DNA from: Helicobacter cholecystus
GTDB taxonomy: Bacteria; Campylobacterota; Campylobacteria; Campylobacterales; Helicobacteraceae
Assembly: GCF_003364215.1 (NCBI RefSeq)
Contig: NZ_NXLU01000002.1
Location: forward strand, 62,001-126,000
Length of the DNA stretch: 64,000 nt
Direction of reading: 5' to 3'
Below the pieces are notes generated by a model. That model did no database searches. It saw only the letters and a list, made by a program, of their open reading frames with translations, and had not been told where the DNA came from. The position numbers and the translations under genes are program-made. Below, one piece after another: positions 36,024-46,368 of the stretch (within the stretch, counting starts at the first letter, position 1; each line of letters opens with the position of its first letter).

Positions 36024-36183
36024 TCTTTATTCAGTTTATAACCTTTAATATAGATTTATATTTGAATTAAATTTTAATAATCTTTAAGGCTTATATTGTG
36101 CGAAACAATATTCATCACTGAGTAGATTGTTTGTCAATGATAAAGAGGATAGGAGCAAAAATTAAACTAGAAAATTTAGAGAT

Positions 36184-36212
36184 TAAGAAACTCTAAGGGA
36201 ATACCCCTAGAG
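36184..36212 (-). terminator. intrinsic terminator of rpsO
   Basis: On the minus strand ctctagggg and cccttagag form a 9-bp stem with one G-U around a tatt loop, followed by tttctt. It begins 6 bases after the rpsO stop codon. Confidence 0.75.
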
Positions 36213-36218
36213 AAAGGA

Positions 36219-36491
36219 TTATCTATCTTTAATGCCAAGAGTAGCAATGAGCTTTGTGTATCGCTCATATTGGGTTTTCTTAAGATATTTAAGCAATCCT
36301 CTTCTTTGTCCTACAAGCTTAAGAAGCCCTAAGCGACTTGAATGATCTTTTGGATTAGCTTTAAGATGTTCTGTGAGAGTAGAAATTCTATCACTTAAAA
36401 GAGCGATTTGAACTTCGCTAGAACCTGTATCTTTAGAATCTCTGGCAAATTTAGAAATAATTTCTTTTTTTTTCGCCATATCTTGAGCCAT
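36219..36491 (-). CDS. rpsO: 30S ribosomal protein S15
   Basis: 90 residues with the S15 pattern: '[28 protein letters not shown]', '[25 protein letters not shown]', ending '[13 protein letters not shown]'. It binds 16S rRNA and nucleates the platform of the small subunit. GGAGGTCAAT lies before the ATG. In other bacteria S15 represses its own translation; no leader structure for this is obvious here. It is divergent from flhA, the same neighbour as in H. pylori (HP1040/HP1041). Confidence 0.97.
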   Translation of the reverse strand: MAQDMAKKKEIISKFARDSKDTGSSEVQIALLSDRISTLTEHLKANPKDHSSRLGLLKLVGQRRGLLKYLKKTQYERYTKLIATLGIKDR

Positions 36492-36629
36492 ATTGACCTC
36501 CTAGATTGGTATAGTTTTTTCAAACACAAAAGTTTGAAGTTGAGATTTTACACCAAAAACACTCCAAACCCCCTAAAAAGAATGTAAAATTTTAAGCTTT
36601 TTAACCCATATTTCTAAGAAAGGAAGTCA

Positions 36630-38849
36630 TTGGCAGCCTATAAACAAATCCTTAAAAAAATTCAACAAATTTTATCTTCAGCCTTTGGCTCAAAAGATGT
36701 AAGTGTTGTCTTTTTTATTGTTGCGATTTTGACAATTATCATTATTCCCCTACCTAGCTTTTTGCTAGATGGTATGCTTAGTCTTTCTTTGGCACTTTCT
36801 ATTTTAATTATTCTCATTGGTCTTTATATTAAAAAACCTACGGATTTTTCAGCTTTTCCTACACTTTTGCTTCTTGTCACTCTCTTTCGCCTATCGCTTA
36901 ATATTGCAACAACTCGAATGATTTTGAGTGAGGGGTATAAGGGGCCTGAGGCTGTAAGTAGCATTATTACTGCATTTGGTGAGTTTGTTATTGGTGGAAA
37001 TTATGTTATTGGTGTGATTATTTTTTGCATTCTTGTTCTTGTTAATCTTATGGTTGTGACCAATGGTTCAACACGTGTAACAGAGGTGAAGGCAAGATTT
37101 CAACTTGATTCGCTCCCTGGTAAACAAATGGCAATTGATGCAGATATGAATGCAGGACTTATTGATGAACATGAGGCAAAAAGACGTCGTGATGCCCTTG
37201 CACAGGAAGCAGATTTTTATGGAGCTATGGATGGGGCCAGTAAGTTTGTTAAAGGAGATGCGATTGCTGGGATTATCATTACAATTGTTAATATTGTAGG
37301 AGGATTCTTAATTGGAATGCTTGAGTATAACATGAGCTTCTCTGATAGCCTGCAAACCTTTACCATTCTTACAATTGGAGATGGACTTGTAGGACAGATT
37401 CCAGCACTCATTGTTTCTACTGCAACAGGGATTATTATCACACGAAGCACAAAGGGTGAGGATGATAATTTTGCTAAAGATCTTGTTGAACAACTTGTTA
37501 ACAATCAAAAAATTGTTACAATCCTAGGAGTTATTCTTTTTGTAACCGCTCTTATCCCTGGTTTTCCCACAACTTCATTGCTCTTTCTTAGTTTTGTGTT
37601 TTTTGCAATTGGTTATCTTATGGGGGAGGGGGAGAAGAGAAGTATTTTTGCCTTTTTAGGGAATGTGTTCAAGAATAAAAACAAAGAAGATACTCTTGCA
37701 CAAACCAAACAAAAACCTATTGATATTTCCTCACATTCAGCACCTGCTCGTCCTCAAAAAAGTGAAGAAGAAATTGAAAGAGAAGAAGAGGCAATGATTA
37801 ATGATGTGCTTAAGGTGGAAGTATTAGAACTTTTCTTAGGGTATCAACTCATTAAACTTGCAGATGTTAAACAAAATGGTGATTTGATTGAGAGAATTAG
37901 AGGAATTAGAAAAAAAATTGCTTCTGATTTTGGATTTTTGGTGCCAAAAATTAGGATTAAAGATAATCTTCAACTTGCTCCTACTCATTATGAATTCTTT
38001 CTCAAGGGTGTCAAAATTGGAGAGGGAGATGTGATGCCTGATCATTTTTTAGCCATGGATACAGGATATGTAGGCACTCAAATTGAGGGGATTGCTACAA
38101 AAGAACCTGCTTTTGGAATGGATGCACTTTGGATTGAGGCTAAGGATAAGGAAGAGGCCATCATTCAAGGGTATACAATTATCGATCCCTCTACAGTGAT
38201 TTCTACGCATATTTCCGAGCTGATTAAACAATATGCACCCGAGTTTATTACAAAAGATGAAGTCAAAAAGCTTCTTAATCGTCTAAGTGAAGTTTATCCT
38301 GCCATCATTGAAGAAGCAAATAAGCTCCCAACAGGAGTAATCCGACAGGTTCTCCAAGAACTTCTTAAAGAAAAAATTCCCATCCGTGATATGCTTACTA
38401 TTCTTGAGTGTATTACAGACATTGCCCAAGCTGTGCAGAATAATATTCCAATCATTGTTGAACAGGTGAGAACAAGACTTGCACGAACAATTACTAATCT
38501 CTTTAAATCCGATGATGGAAGCATTAAGCTTTTGATTTTTGCTAATGAAACTGAACATGCATTAATTACAAAAATTAAAGAACAAGGATCAGGCTCCACC
38601 CTTTTTCTCACAATTAATGAAACCCAAAAACTCAAAGAAGCCATTGAGGAGAGTATGTTAAAGGTTGTACAAATGGGAATCTCTCCTGTAATTTTGCTTG
38701 TGGATAATCAACTCAGACGCCCATTGTATGAAAAAATGGAGCAATATAAAATCGATGTTGTTGTGCTTAGTCATACTGAGCTTGATTCTAATGTTAATTT
38801 TGAGATTGTAGATAAACCTATTGAAATTGATTTTAAAGGATTATCATGA
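36630..38849 (+). CDS. flhA: flagellar export gate protein FlhA
   Basis: 739 residues. About eight N-terminal helices include the FHIPEP-family segments '[18 protein letters not shown]' and '[20 protein letters not shown]' with the loop '[20 protein letters not shown]'. The cytoplasmic domain follows ('[21 protein letters not shown]' onward). FlhA forms the nonameric ring of the flagellar type III export gate. In Helicobacter it also feeds the RpoN/FlgSR regulatory cascade. The start is a TTG with AAGGAAG. First gene of a five-gene chain with 4-bp overlaps. Confidence 0.97.
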   Translation: MAAYKQILKKIQQILSSAFGSKDVSVVFFIVAILTIIIIPLPSFLLDGMLSLSLALSILIILIGLYIKKPTDFSAFPTLLLLVTLFRLSLNIATTRMILSEGYKGPEAVSSIITAFGEFVIGGNYVIGVIIFCILVLVNLMVVTNGSTRVTEVKARFQLDSLPGKQMAIDADMNAGLIDEHEAKRRRDALAQEADFYGAMDGASKFVKGDAIAGIIITIVNIVGGFLIGMLEYNMSFSDSLQTFTILTIGDGLVGQIPALIVSTATGIIITRSTKGEDDNFAKDLVEQLVNNQKIVTILGVILFVTALIPGFPTTSLLFLSFVFFAIGYLMGEGEKRSIFAFLGNVFKNKNKEDTLAQTKQKPIDISSHSAPARPQKSEEEIEREEEAMINDVLKVEVLELFLGYQLIKLADVKQNGDLIERIRGIRKKIASDFGFLVPKIRIKDNLQLAPTHYEFFLKGVKIGEGDVMPDHFLAMDTGYVGTQIEGIATKEPAFGMDALWIEAKDKEEAIIQGYTIIDPSTVISTHISELIKQYAPEFITKDEVKKLLNRLSEVYPAIIEEANKLPTGVIRQVLQELLKEKIPIRDMLTILECITDIAQAVQNNIPIIVEQVRTRLARTITNLFKSDDGSIKLLIFANETEHALITKIKEQGSGSTLFLTINETQKLKEAIEESMLKVVQMGISPVILLVDNQLRRPLYEKMEQYKIDVVVLSHTELDSNVNFEIVDKPIEIDFKGLS

Positions 38850-39883
38850 AAGTTTTACACCTTTCTCATATTGATTTAGATGGCTATGGATCACAATATG
38901 TTGCAAAGCATTTTTTTAACGATATTGCCTTTTATAATGCAAATTATGGCAAGGAGATTATGGTTAGGCTTGGTGAGATGTTTTGTGCACTTACCAAAGA
39001 AAAAACTCTTTTTCTTATTACAGATCTTAATTTAACACTCCAAGAGGCAAATTATGTTCAAGAGAGAGTTTGTGAGCTTAAGATTGAAGGTTATGATATA
39101 GAGCTTAAGCTTTTGGATCATCATATTAGTGGTGCTCAGAGCGCAGAGAAATTTTATTGGTATTTTCTTGATTGCACACGTTCAGCTTGTAAGATTACCT
39201 TTGATACCCTTATAGCAAATTATCCCCTTCTTGATGCACAAAAAGAAGCTTGGCTAAGAGATTTTAGCACAATGGTTAATTCTGTAGATATCTGGCTAAG
39301 TGAAGGGAAGTATTTTGAATTTGGTAAGGTATTGATGGGTGCAATTTCAGGAGCAAAGGATCCCAATCGCTTGATGTTTGAAGATAAAAATAGAGAATTT
39401 AAATTTGAGCTTTTAGAGAGATCAAAAGACTTTTTATATCTTCCTAAAGGAGAGGTTGAATTAGATAATGCGCTCTTTTTGCTTAAAAAAGAAATTTTTA
39501 GAGGTGATCCCAAAAAAGAAACAATGGACAATATTTTTGCAAACTATCTTGTGGAACTCTTAAAAGAGAAGAAAAAGGAGTGCGAAATCACCTACAAAGG
39601 TAAGAGAGGTTTTCTAAGCTATATGCTTGGTTGTGTGAGTGTGGTAGGTAATCAGTTTTTATGCCAAAACCCTGAATTTGATTTTTTCTTGGATGTGAAT
39701 GCTAGAGGGAATATTAGTTTAAGGGCTAATGGAAATTGTGATGTAAGCGAAATGGCAATGCAATGTTTTGGGGGTGGAGGACATAAAAATGCTTCTGGAG
39801 GAAAAATAGAAGGATTTAAAGAGAGTTTTTTTTATGCTGACATTAAACAACAGATTGAAAATATTTTGCAGGAGAAAGAATGA
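38846..39883 (+). CDS. DHH/DHHA1 family phosphoesterase
   Basis: 345 residues. DHH motifs: 'HIDLDGYGS' near the start, 'ITDLNL', 'LLDHHIS' near 93, and 'NSVDIW'. The C-terminal DHHA1 domain ends with '[13 protein letters not shown]', the substrate-binding glycine loop. Members are nano-RNases, pAp phosphatases or cyclic-dinucleotide phosphodiesterases; which one this is cannot be settled by eye. Corresponds to H. pylori HP1042 beside flhA. The ATG overlaps the flhA stop by 4 bases. Confidence 0.87.
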   Translation: MKVLHLSHIDLDGYGSQYVAKHFFNDIAFYNANYGKEIMVRLGEMFCALTKEKTLFLITDLNLTLQEANYVQERVCELKIEGYDIELKLLDHHISGAQSAEKFYWYFLDCTRSACKITFDTLIANYPLLDAQKEAWLRDFSTMVNSVDIWLSEGKYFEFGKVLMGAISGAKDPNRLMFEDKNREFKFELLERSKDFLYLPKGEVELDNALFLLKKEIFRGDPKKETMDNIFANYLVELLKEKKKECEITYKGKRGFLSYMLGCVSVVGNQFLCQNPEFDFFLDVNARGNISLRANGNCDVSEMAMQCFGGGGHKNASGGKIEGFKESFFYADIKQQIENILQEKE

Positions 39884-40098
39884 GAGAAAAAGATTTACAA
39901 ATCCAAGAATTAGCCTTGGAAGTGATTGATATGCTTGGTGTTGCACTGCATTTTGCAGGAGGAAAAGATATTAAAAAACTGATTGATTTATACATAGAAG
40001 AGTTGGATAAGTTTCCAGAAGAACTTCCCTATAACCAAGAGCAAATGATTGCACTCATTGAGGGATTAAAGCAAAAATATCCAAAGTTTTTTGTATGA
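39880..40098 (+). CDS. small conserved-looking protein, unknown
   Basis: 72 residues, acidic, largely helical and without membrane or signal segments: 'LALEVIDMLGVALHFAGGK' then 'KKLIDLYIEELDKFPEE' and a tail 'IEGLKQKYPKFFV'. It overlaps the DHH gene by 4 bases upstream and purN by 4 bases downstream, and its codon use is like its neighbours, so it is very probably translated. I do not recognise a family. Possible roles are a partner of the DHH enzyme or of the flagellar gate, by position only. Confidence 0.7.
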   Translation: MREKDLQIQELALEVIDMLGVALHFAGGKDIKKLIDLYIEELDKFPEELPYNQEQMIALIEGLKQKYPKFFV

Positions 40099-40694
40099 GA
40101 AGCATTAAACTTTTTGTACTCTTTAGTGGCAATGGAAGCAATCTTGAGAATCTTTATCAAACCCTTGAAGGAAAAGAAGTTGTAAAAGAAAATGGGGAAC
40201 ATGTAAAGATTGAATTTATTGGAGCTTTGAGCAATAATCCTAATGCCTATGGAATCACACGTTGCCATCATCTTGGAATTCCTGTCATTACACTTTCTCA
40301 TAAAGATTATGAAAATCGTGAGGAATATGACAGGGCTTTACTTAAAGCATTATTTTTCTATGAGCCTGATTTTGTAGTGCTTTGTGGTTTTATGAGGATA
40401 CTCACCCCTCTTTTTCTTAAAGTCTATCGATGCATTAATATTCATCCTTCTTTTTTGCCTTATCATAAGGGTGCACAAGGGATTAAAGATAGTTTTGAAG
40501 ATGAGAAAGTAGATTTTGGAGGAGTAAGCATTCATTATGTCAATGAAGAACTAGATTCAGGAGAGATCATTATGCAAGAGAAATTAAGCAAGATTCTCTT
40601 TAAAGATTTCTCTTCATTTCAAAGAGCAATTCATGAACTGGAATATAAACTTTATCCTCAAGCGATTCTTAGGGTAGTGAGAGAGGAGATATGA
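40095..40694 (+). CDS. purN: phosphoribosylglycinamide formyltransferase (GAR transformylase)
   Basis: 199 residues. The enzyme moves a formyl group from 10-formyl-THF to GAR in step three of purine synthesis. 'VLFSGNGSNLENL' is the phosphate loop. Catalytic Asn115, His117 and Asp154 are present in 'CINIHPSFLP' and 'NEELDSGEII'. Unlike PurU it has no ACT domain. Its presence argues for de novo purine synthesis, which H. pylori lacks. It is embedded between the 72-residue gene and the antiporter by 4-bp overlaps at both ends. Confidence 0.88.
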   Translation: MRSIKLFVLFSGNGSNLENLYQTLEGKEVVKENGEHVKIEFIGALSNNPNAYGITRCHHLGIPVITLSHKDYENREEYDRALLKALFFYEPDFVVLCGFMRILTPLFLKVYRCINIHPSFLPYHKGAQGIKDSFEDEKVDFGGVSIHYVNEELDSGEIIMQEKLSKILFKDFSSFQRAIHELEYKLYPQAILRVVREEI

Positions 40695-41854
40695 GTCTTA
40701 TTTCTTTTGCTATTATTGCCACTCTTATTGCTCTTGCTCCGCTTCTAAGTTCTCTTACTCGCATCCCGTGTGTTGTTGTAGAAATGCTTTTAGGGACTTT
40801 GGCAACTTATATTGGTATTTTTCATGAGAATGAATCTGTGCGTTATGTTGCAGAGATTGGGTTTTTGATCCTAATGTTTTTGTGTGGGATGGAAGTGGAT
40901 CTCAAATCATTTAAAACACTCAAGAATGAGGGGCTTTTTAAAAATATCTTTGCTTATTTTTGTATTCTTTATACACTCTCAATCTCCCTTGTTTTACTCC
41001 AAAAACTCCCCTTTATTTATATTGTAATTTTTCCAATTATGGGTGTTGGAATGATTATGACGCTCATTAAAGAATATGGGAAAGATTATATTTGGCTTAA
41101 TCTTGCACTCAAAGTTGGAATTTTTGGTGAGCTTTTGAGTATTTGTATTTTAGTGGGGATTAATGGATTTTATACTTATGGTTTAAGTCTTGAACTCTCT
41201 AGAACTTTTGGAGTTTTGATTATATTTTTTATTTTTATTGCATTGAGCTTTCGTTTTTTTAGGGTGGTATTTTGGTGGTTTCCCACTCTTAAAAATCTTA
41301 TTGTTCCACAAGAAGATCAAAGCAATCAAGACTTGCGCTTTAGCGCAATGCTTTTTTTTATTTTTATCTCAATTGTACTTTTACTTAAGCTTGAAGTTGC
41401 ACTTGGAGCATTTATTGCAGGAATGATTATTGCGACATTTTTTGGGAATCGCCACCTTCTGCATCAAAAACTCACAAGTATTGGTTTTGGGTTTTTTGTC
41501 CCTTTTTTCTTCGTGCATATTGGAACGACACTTGATCTTAAAGCCCTATTGTCTAATCCTCAGTTGTTTAAAGATGCGCTTATGGTTGTTACAGGAATGC
41601 TTGGTATTAGGTTAATTGGATGTTTTTTAGTCTTTAGAAAATTTTTAGGAAATATAAAAAATGTTGTTTTATATGCATTTTCTGATGCAATGCCTTTGAC
41701 ATTCTTGATTGCTGCAGCAACTTTAGCTCTTCAACTCAAAATTATCACACAAGAAAATTATTATGCTTTTGTGATGGGGGCAATGATTGAGGGGATTGTA
41801 TTTATGATAATCATTAAATTAATTTTAAATTATTGGAAAAAGGAGAAGAAATAA
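40691..41854 (+). CDS. Kef/CPA2-type cation-proton antiporter
   Basis: 387 residues, about 12 helices, membrane domain only: there is no C-terminal TrkA-N (RCK) domain of the kind that gates KefB/KefC. Family features are 'IPCVVVEMLLGTLATYIGI', 'EIGFLILMFLCGMEVDLKSF', 'VALGAFIAGMIIATFFG' and 'PFFFVHIGTTLDLKAL'. It probably exchanges K+ or Na+ for H+. It is last in the flhA chain and ends against a hairpin shared with glnA. Confidence 0.82.
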   Translation: MSLISFAIIATLIALAPLLSSLTRIPCVVVEMLLGTLATYIGIFHENESVRYVAEIGFLILMFLCGMEVDLKSFKTLKNEGLFKNIFAYFCILYTLSISLVLLQKLPFIYIVIFPIMGVGMIMTLIKEYGKDYIWLNLALKVGIFGELLSICILVGINGFYTYGLSLELSRTFGVLIIFFIFIALSFRFFRVVFWWFPTLKNLIVPQEDQSNQDLRFSAMLFFIFISIVLLLKLEVALGAFIAGMIIATFFGNRHLLHQKLTSIGFGFFVPFFFVHIGTTLDLKALLSNPQLFKDALMVVTGMLGIRLIGCFLVFRKFLGNIKNVVLYAFSDAMPLTFLIAAATLALQLKIITQENYYAFVMGAMIEGIVFMIIIKLILNYWKKEKK

Positions 41855-41855
41855 A

Positions 41856-41878
41856 TAGGAGAGATAAGTTCTCTCCTA
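41856..41878 (-). terminator. terminator between the antiporter and glnA
   Basis: taggagaga (41856-41864) and tctctccta (41870-41878) make a perfect 9-bp stem with a taagt loop. It fills the whole gap between the two convergent stop codons. The minus-strand side continues with tttatttctt, so it serves glnA best. Confidence 0.75.
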
Positions 41879-43345
41879 CTAACAACTATAGGTGCTAATA
41901 AATTCAAAAGGATGAGGGCGAGCTTCCCAAGGCAAAATCTCTGTTTCAAATTTATAGTCTTTGTATATTTGAATAAAATCCTCACTAAATACATCCCCCA
42001 CTTTGAGATATTCTCTATCTGCAAGCATCTCCTCAATTGCACATCTAAGAGTATGGGGAAGTTGCTTAATTCCTTTGTCTCTAATTTCATCAAGTGTCAG
42101 TTCAAAAAGATCAATATCCATTGGCTCTCCTGCAGGGATTTTATTTTTAATTCCATCAAGTCCAGCCATAAGAAGCGATGCAAAAGCTAAATAGGGATTT
42201 GCAGAGCTATCAGGGAATCTAAATTCTAAACGTTTGGATTTTTCCCCCTGACTGTAGGGAATACGAATACTTGCGCTTCGATTTTGTGCAGAATACGCCA
42301 AGATTGAAGGAGCTTCAAAATTTGGGACAAGACGTTTATAGGAGTTTGTAGAAGCATTGGTAAAGGCTGCGATACTTCTAGCATGAGTTAATATTCCTCC
42401 AAGAAAGTATAAGGCAGTCTTACTTAATCCCTCATACTCCTCTCCTGCAAAAAGATTTTTTCCATCTTTCCAAATACTGATATGTGTGTGCATTCCACTC
42501 CCATTATCACCATAAAGGGGTTTTGGCATAAATGTTGCAGTTTTACCATTAAGATGAGCGACCATTTTAACAACATATTTAAGCTTTTGCACATTATCAG
42601 CTGCCTCAAGCATATCTCCAAATTTAATTCCAATTTCAGCTTGGGCTTGTCCCACTTCATGATGAACAACAAAAGTTTCAATCCCCACTTGATTGAGCAC
42701 TTTTACCATTTCTGCACGAATATCTACCATACTATCAATGGGAGAAACTGGGAAATATCCCCCTTTTGTCCCTGGTCTATGCCCCATATTAACCCCATCA
42801 AATTCACGATTGCGATTCCATTCCCCTTCTTCTGTATCAATCTCATAGGCTTGAGTATTAATATTATCTTTGATTTTAATGCTATCAAAGATAAAGAATT
42901 CATTTTCAGGTCCAAAATAAGCTATATCTCCAATACCACTTAAAGAGAGATGTTGCATTGCTTTTTTAATAATACTTCTAGGGCATTTCTCATAGGGCTG
43001 GTTTTTGTAGATATCCCATACATCACAGAAGACTACTGCTGTTGCATCCGCACTAAAAGGATCAATAAAATATCGCACAGGATCAGGAATAAGGATCATA
43101 TCAGATTTATTGATAGGTTGCCACTTTGGTAAAGAACTCGCATCAAAGGGAATTCCCTCCTTGAATATATTTTCATCAATAGCATTTGCCGAAAAACTCA
43201 CATGATGCCAAGTTCCTTTTATATCTGTGAATCTAAAATCTATAAATTCCACCTCATTTTCTTTGCAAAATGCAAAAAACTCTTTCACTTCCTTTTTCAC
43301 TTCTGCTCCTTTAATACGGGATAATAAAACATGTAATTTTATCAA
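41879..43345 (-). CDS. glnA: glutamine synthetase, type I
   Basis: 488 residues, dodecameric GSI family, converting glutamate and ammonia to glutamine. Motifs: 'DGSSLPKW'-like '[13 protein letters not shown]', '[10 protein letters not shown]', '[23 protein letters not shown]', and '[11 protein letters not shown]'. Near the C-terminus '[12 protein letters not shown]' has Phe at the position of the adenylylated Tyr of E. coli ('NLYDLPPEE'), as also described for H. pylori, so control by adenylylation is not expected. The start is a TTG with GAGG upstream. Divergent from aspS. Confidence 0.95.
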   Translation of the reverse strand: MIKLHVLLSRIKGAEVKKEVKEFFAFCKENEVEFIDFRFTDIKGTWHHVSFSANAIDENIFKEGIPFDASSLPKWQPINKSDMILIPDPVRYFIDPFSADATAVVFCDVWDIYKNQPYEKCPRSIIKKAMQHLSLSGIGDIAYFGPENEFFIFDSIKIKDNINTQAYEIDTEEGEWNRNREFDGVNMGHRPGTKGGYFPVSPIDSMVDIRAEMVKVLNQVGIETFVVHHEVGQAQAEIGIKFGDMLEAADNVQKLKYVVKMVAHLNGKTATFMPKPLYGDNGSGMHTHISIWKDGKNLFAGEEYEGLSKTALYFLGGILTHARSIAAFTNASTNSYKRLVPNFEAPSILAYSAQNRSASIRIPYSQGEKSKRLEFRFPDSSANPYLAFASLLMAGLDGIKNKIPAGEPMDIDLFELTLDEIRDKGIKQLPHTLRCAIEEMLADREYLKVGDVFSEDFIQIYKDYKFETEILPWEARPHPFEFISTYSC

Positions 43346-43400
43346 AATGCATCCTCAATATTTCAAGTTTTTCTGCCTACTTTTAAGTTAAGAGTTTTGC

Positions 43401-43406
43401 TATAAT
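43401..43406 (+). promoter_or_regulatory. -10 element of the aspS operon
   Basis: A consensus TATAAT lies 42 bases before the aspS ATG, preceded by a T-rich stretch and without a -35 match, in the gap divergent from glnA. Confidence 0.55.
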
Positions 43407-43442
43407 TTCACTAGTTTATTTATTTTTTCTTCTGGAGATATT

Positions 43443-45191
43443 ATGCTAAGAAGTCATTTATGTGCAGAACTTAATGAATCTCATATTGGAGAAGAAGTTG
43501 AGCTTTGTGGATGGTGCAATACTTATCGTGATCATGGCGGTGTAGTATTTATTGATTTAAGAGATAAGAGTGGATTAATTCAGCTTGTATGTGACCCTGC
43601 AAGTGAGGCTTATTGTATTGCCTCAAGCGTAAGAGATGAGTTTGTTTTACATGTTAAAGGAAAGGTGCGTTTAAGAGGAAAAGGGCTGGAAAATCCTAAA
43701 CTTGCTACAGGTAAGATTGAAGTAGAGCTAAGCTCTTTGGTTATTGAGAATAAATCTGTCACTCCTCCTATTACTATTGGCGATGAGAGTGTGGGGGAGG
43801 AGTTGAGACTTAAGTATCGCTATTTAGATCTTCGTTCGCCTAAGGCGTATGAAACCTTTGCACTTAGAAGTAAGGCAAGTATAGTGGTAAGAAATACACT
43901 TCACCATCTTGGTTTTTTAGAAGTTGAAACCCCCATTCTTACAAAGGCTACTCCTGAGGGGGCAAGAGATTATCTTGTGCCAAGTCGTGTTCATCAAGGG
44001 GAGTTTTTTGCCCTTCCTCAAAGTCCTCAAATTTTTAAACAACTTTTGATGATGAGTGGATTTGATCGTTATTTTCAAATTGCAAAATGTTTTAGAGATG
44101 AAGATTTAAGAGCAGATCGTCAGCCAGAATTCACACAAATTGATATAGAAATGAGTTTTTGTAACCAAGAAGATGTCATGGCAATTGGAGAGAAAATCAT
44201 CTCTGATATTTTCAATGCTTGTGGAAAGAGTGTGCAAACCCCTTTTATGAGAATGTCCTATTCACAAGCTATGGAGAGCTATGGAAGTGATAAACCAGAC
44301 TTAAGATTTGAAATGCCATTAGTTGAAGTGGCAGATTGTTTTATTGATTCAACTAACGAAATGTTTGCAAAGATTGCAAAAGATAGCAAAAATAATCGTT
44401 TCAAAGCTTTAAGAGTCAAGGGTGCTGATAGCTTTTTTTCACGTAAAACTTTAGCTGAAGCAGAAGAGTTTGTAAAAAAATTTGGTGCTAAAGGACTTGC
44501 ATATATTCAAATTAAAGAAGATGAAATTAAAGGACCACTTTATAAGTTTATGAGCCAAGGCAGTTATAAAAAACTTGCGGAACGTTTGGGACTTGAAGTA
44601 GGGGATATTGTCTTTTTTGGAGCAGGGGAGAAAAAGATAGTTTGGGATTATATGGGACGTTTAAGATTAAAGATTGCTGCAGATATGAATCTTATTGCTG
44701 CAGATGATTTAAAATTCTTATGGGTTGTGGATTTTCCAATGTTTGAAAAGGATGATGAAAGAGTTAAAGCATTGCATCACCCTTTTACAATGCCCAAGGA
44801 TTTGAATAAAGAAAATATAGAGGAGATTGAATCTATAGCTTATGATATGGTGCTTAATGGTGTAGAACTGGGCGGTGGAAGTATCAGAATTCATAAAAGT
44901 GATATCCAAGCACAAGTTTTTGATTTATTGGGAATTAGCAAAGAAGAAGCACAGGAAAAATTTGGCTTTTTGCTCGAAGCTCTAAGTTTTGGTGCACCTC
45001 CTCATGGAGGAATTGCTTTTGGGTTTGACCGAATTATTATGTTGCTAAGTGGAGCAAATAGCATTCGTGATGTGATTGCATTCCCCAAGACTCAAAAAGC
45101 AACTTGTCCCCTTACAGATGCACCCAGTCAAGTAAGTTTGGATCAACTTAGGGAATTACATATTAGATTAAGAGATAAAAAAGGAGAATAG
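43443..45191 (+). CDS. aspS: aspartyl-tRNA synthetase
   Basis: 582 residues, bacterial-type class IIb synthetase: N-terminal OB-fold anticodon domain ('[29 protein letters not shown]'), catalytic core with '[10 protein letters not shown]', motif 2 '[20 protein letters not shown]', the GAD insertion domain, and motif 3 '[13 protein letters not shown]'. In Helicobacter this enzyme is known to be non-discriminating, also charging tRNA-Asn for later amidation by GatCAB; that is inferred here from the lineage. First gene of aspS-adk-ppa; adk starts on the next base after the stop. Confidence 0.97.
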   Translation: MLRSHLCAELNESHIGEEVELCGWCNTYRDHGGVVFIDLRDKSGLIQLVCDPASEAYCIASSVRDEFVLHVKGKVRLRGKGLENPKLATGKIEVELSSLVIENKSVTPPITIGDESVGEELRLKYRYLDLRSPKAYETFALRSKASIVVRNTLHHLGFLEVETPILTKATPEGARDYLVPSRVHQGEFFALPQSPQIFKQLLMMSGFDRYFQIAKCFRDEDLRADRQPEFTQIDIEMSFCNQEDVMAIGEKIISDIFNACGKSVQTPFMRMSYSQAMESYGSDKPDLRFEMPLVEVADCFIDSTNEMFAKIAKDSKNNRFKALRVKGADSFFSRKTLAEAEEFVKKFGAKGLAYIQIKEDEIKGPLYKFMSQGSYKKLAERLGLEVGDIVFFGAGEKKIVWDYMGRLRLKIAADMNLIAADDLKFLWVVDFPMFEKDDERVKALHHPFTMPKDLNKENIEEIESIAYDMVLNGVELGGGSIRIHKSDIQAQVFDLLGISKEEAQEKFGFLLEALSFGAPPHGGIAFGFDRIIMLLSGANSIRDVIAFPKTQKATCPLTDAPSQVSLDQLRELHIRLRDKKGE

Positions 45192-45764
45192 ATGAAGAAG
45201 TTATTTTTAATTATTGGAGCTCCTGGGAGTGGAAAAACAACGGATGCACAGATTATCGCTCAAAATAATCCTCAAAGTATGGTGCATTATTCTACTGGAG
45301 ATTTATTGCGCGAAGAGGTCGCAAGTGGAAGCCAAAGAGGAAAATTGATTGATAGTTTTGTGAGCAAGGGAAATCTTGTACCACTTGAAATTGTGGTTGA
45401 AACGATTGTAGGTGCCATTGAGAAAGCCCCAAGAGAAAATGTACTTATTGATGGGTATCCAAGAAGTGTAGAGCAAATGGAGGCTTTGCATAAAGTTTTA
45501 TCTAATAGAAATGATGTGCAGATTGCAGGTGTGATAGAGGTGGAAGTCAGCGAAGCTGTAGCATGTGAAAGAGTATTAGGAAGAGCAAGGGGGGATGATG
45601 ATAGTGTTGAAGTTTTTAAAAATCGTATGAAAGTTTATCTTCAGCCACTTTCTATCATTGAAAAGTTTTATGAGGAAAAGAATTTGCTTATAAAGATTAA
45701 TGGTGAACGAATTATTGAAGAAATCGTTGCTGATATTGAAAAATATATCAAAACAAAAATTTAA
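45192..45764 (+). CDS. adk: adenylate kinase
   Basis: 190 residues, the short form without the zinc LID insert. The P-loop 'GAPGSGKTT' is at 9-17, with '[11 protein letters not shown]', '[11 protein letters not shown]' and 'RARGDDD' of the AMP- and ATP-binding lids. It equilibrates AMP, ADP and ATP. The ATG directly follows the aspS stop, and the gene order aspS-adk-ppa resembles HP0617-HP0620 of H. pylori without the lipopolysaccharide gene that lies between adk and ppa there. Confidence 0.95.
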   Translation: MKKLFLIIGAPGSGKTTDAQIIAQNNPQSMVHYSTGDLLREEVASGSQRGKLIDSFVSKGNLVPLEIVVETIVGAIEKAPRENVLIDGYPRSVEQMEALHKVLSNRNDVQIAGVIEVEVSEAVACERVLGRARGDDDSVEVFKNRMKVYLQPLSIIEKFYEEKNLLIKINGERIIEEIVADIEKYIKTKI

Positions 45765-45774
45765 AGGAGAAAAA

Positions 45775-46293
45775 ATGAATCTTTCAAAAATCCCAGTGGG
45801 AGAAAATCCAGAAAAAATTAATGTAGTTGTAGAGATTCCCTATGGATCAAATATTAAGTATGAGCTTGACAAAGAAAGTGGAGCAGTGGTTGTAGATCGT
45901 GTGATGTATAGTGCAATGTTTTATCCTGCAAATTATGGATTTGTTCCTAATACTTTAAGTGATGATGGTGATCCTGCAGATGTGCTTGTACTCAATGAAT
46001 ATCCACTTCAGGCAGGAAGCGTGATTAAGTGCCGATTAATTGGAGTGTTACTTATGGAGGATGAGAGCGGGGTTGATGAGAAGCTTTTGGCTGTGCCTGT
46101 GAGTAAGATTGATCCAAGATATGATGATATTCACTCATTTGAGGATTTGCCAAAAATTACCTTAGATCGAATTAAGAATTTTTTTGAAACATATAAAATT
46201 CTTGAACCAAATAAATGGGTAAAGGTTAAAGAATATAAAGATAAAAAAGAAGCACAAAAGATCTTACAAAAGGCAATTGAGAGCTTTAAATAA
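45775..46293 (+). CDS. ppa: inorganic pyrophosphatase, family I
   Basis: 172 residues from ATG 45775, which has AAAGGAG at ideal spacing; an upstream in-frame ATG inside adk has no support. Signature '[11 protein letters not shown]' gives the metal-binding Asp residues; '[17 protein letters not shown]' and '[11 protein letters not shown]' are conserved active-site segments. It hydrolyses pyrophosphate released by biosynthesis, including tRNA charging by its operon partner. It lies 10 bases after adk. Confidence 0.96.
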   Translation: MNLSKIPVGENPEKINVVVEIPYGSNIKYELDKESGAVVVDRVMYSAMFYPANYGFVPNTLSDDGDPADVLVLNEYPLQAGSVIKCRLIGVLLMEDESGVDEKLLAVPVSKIDPRYDDIHSFEDLPKITLDRIKNFFETYKILEPNKWVKVKEYKDKKEAQKILQKAIESFK

Positions 46294-46368
46294 TTTAATT
46301 TATTTTTACTTTACAAAAGGGTGTTACTGTTTCAGTACTTTATTAAATCATCATTCACAAGGAAGAAA

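Noticed and set aside
36093-36111. atattgt-gcgaa-acaatat hairpin between the helicase gene and rpsO
   Set aside because: A clean 7-bp hairpin, but it has no T-tract, gene context or family resemblance that would let me name a function.
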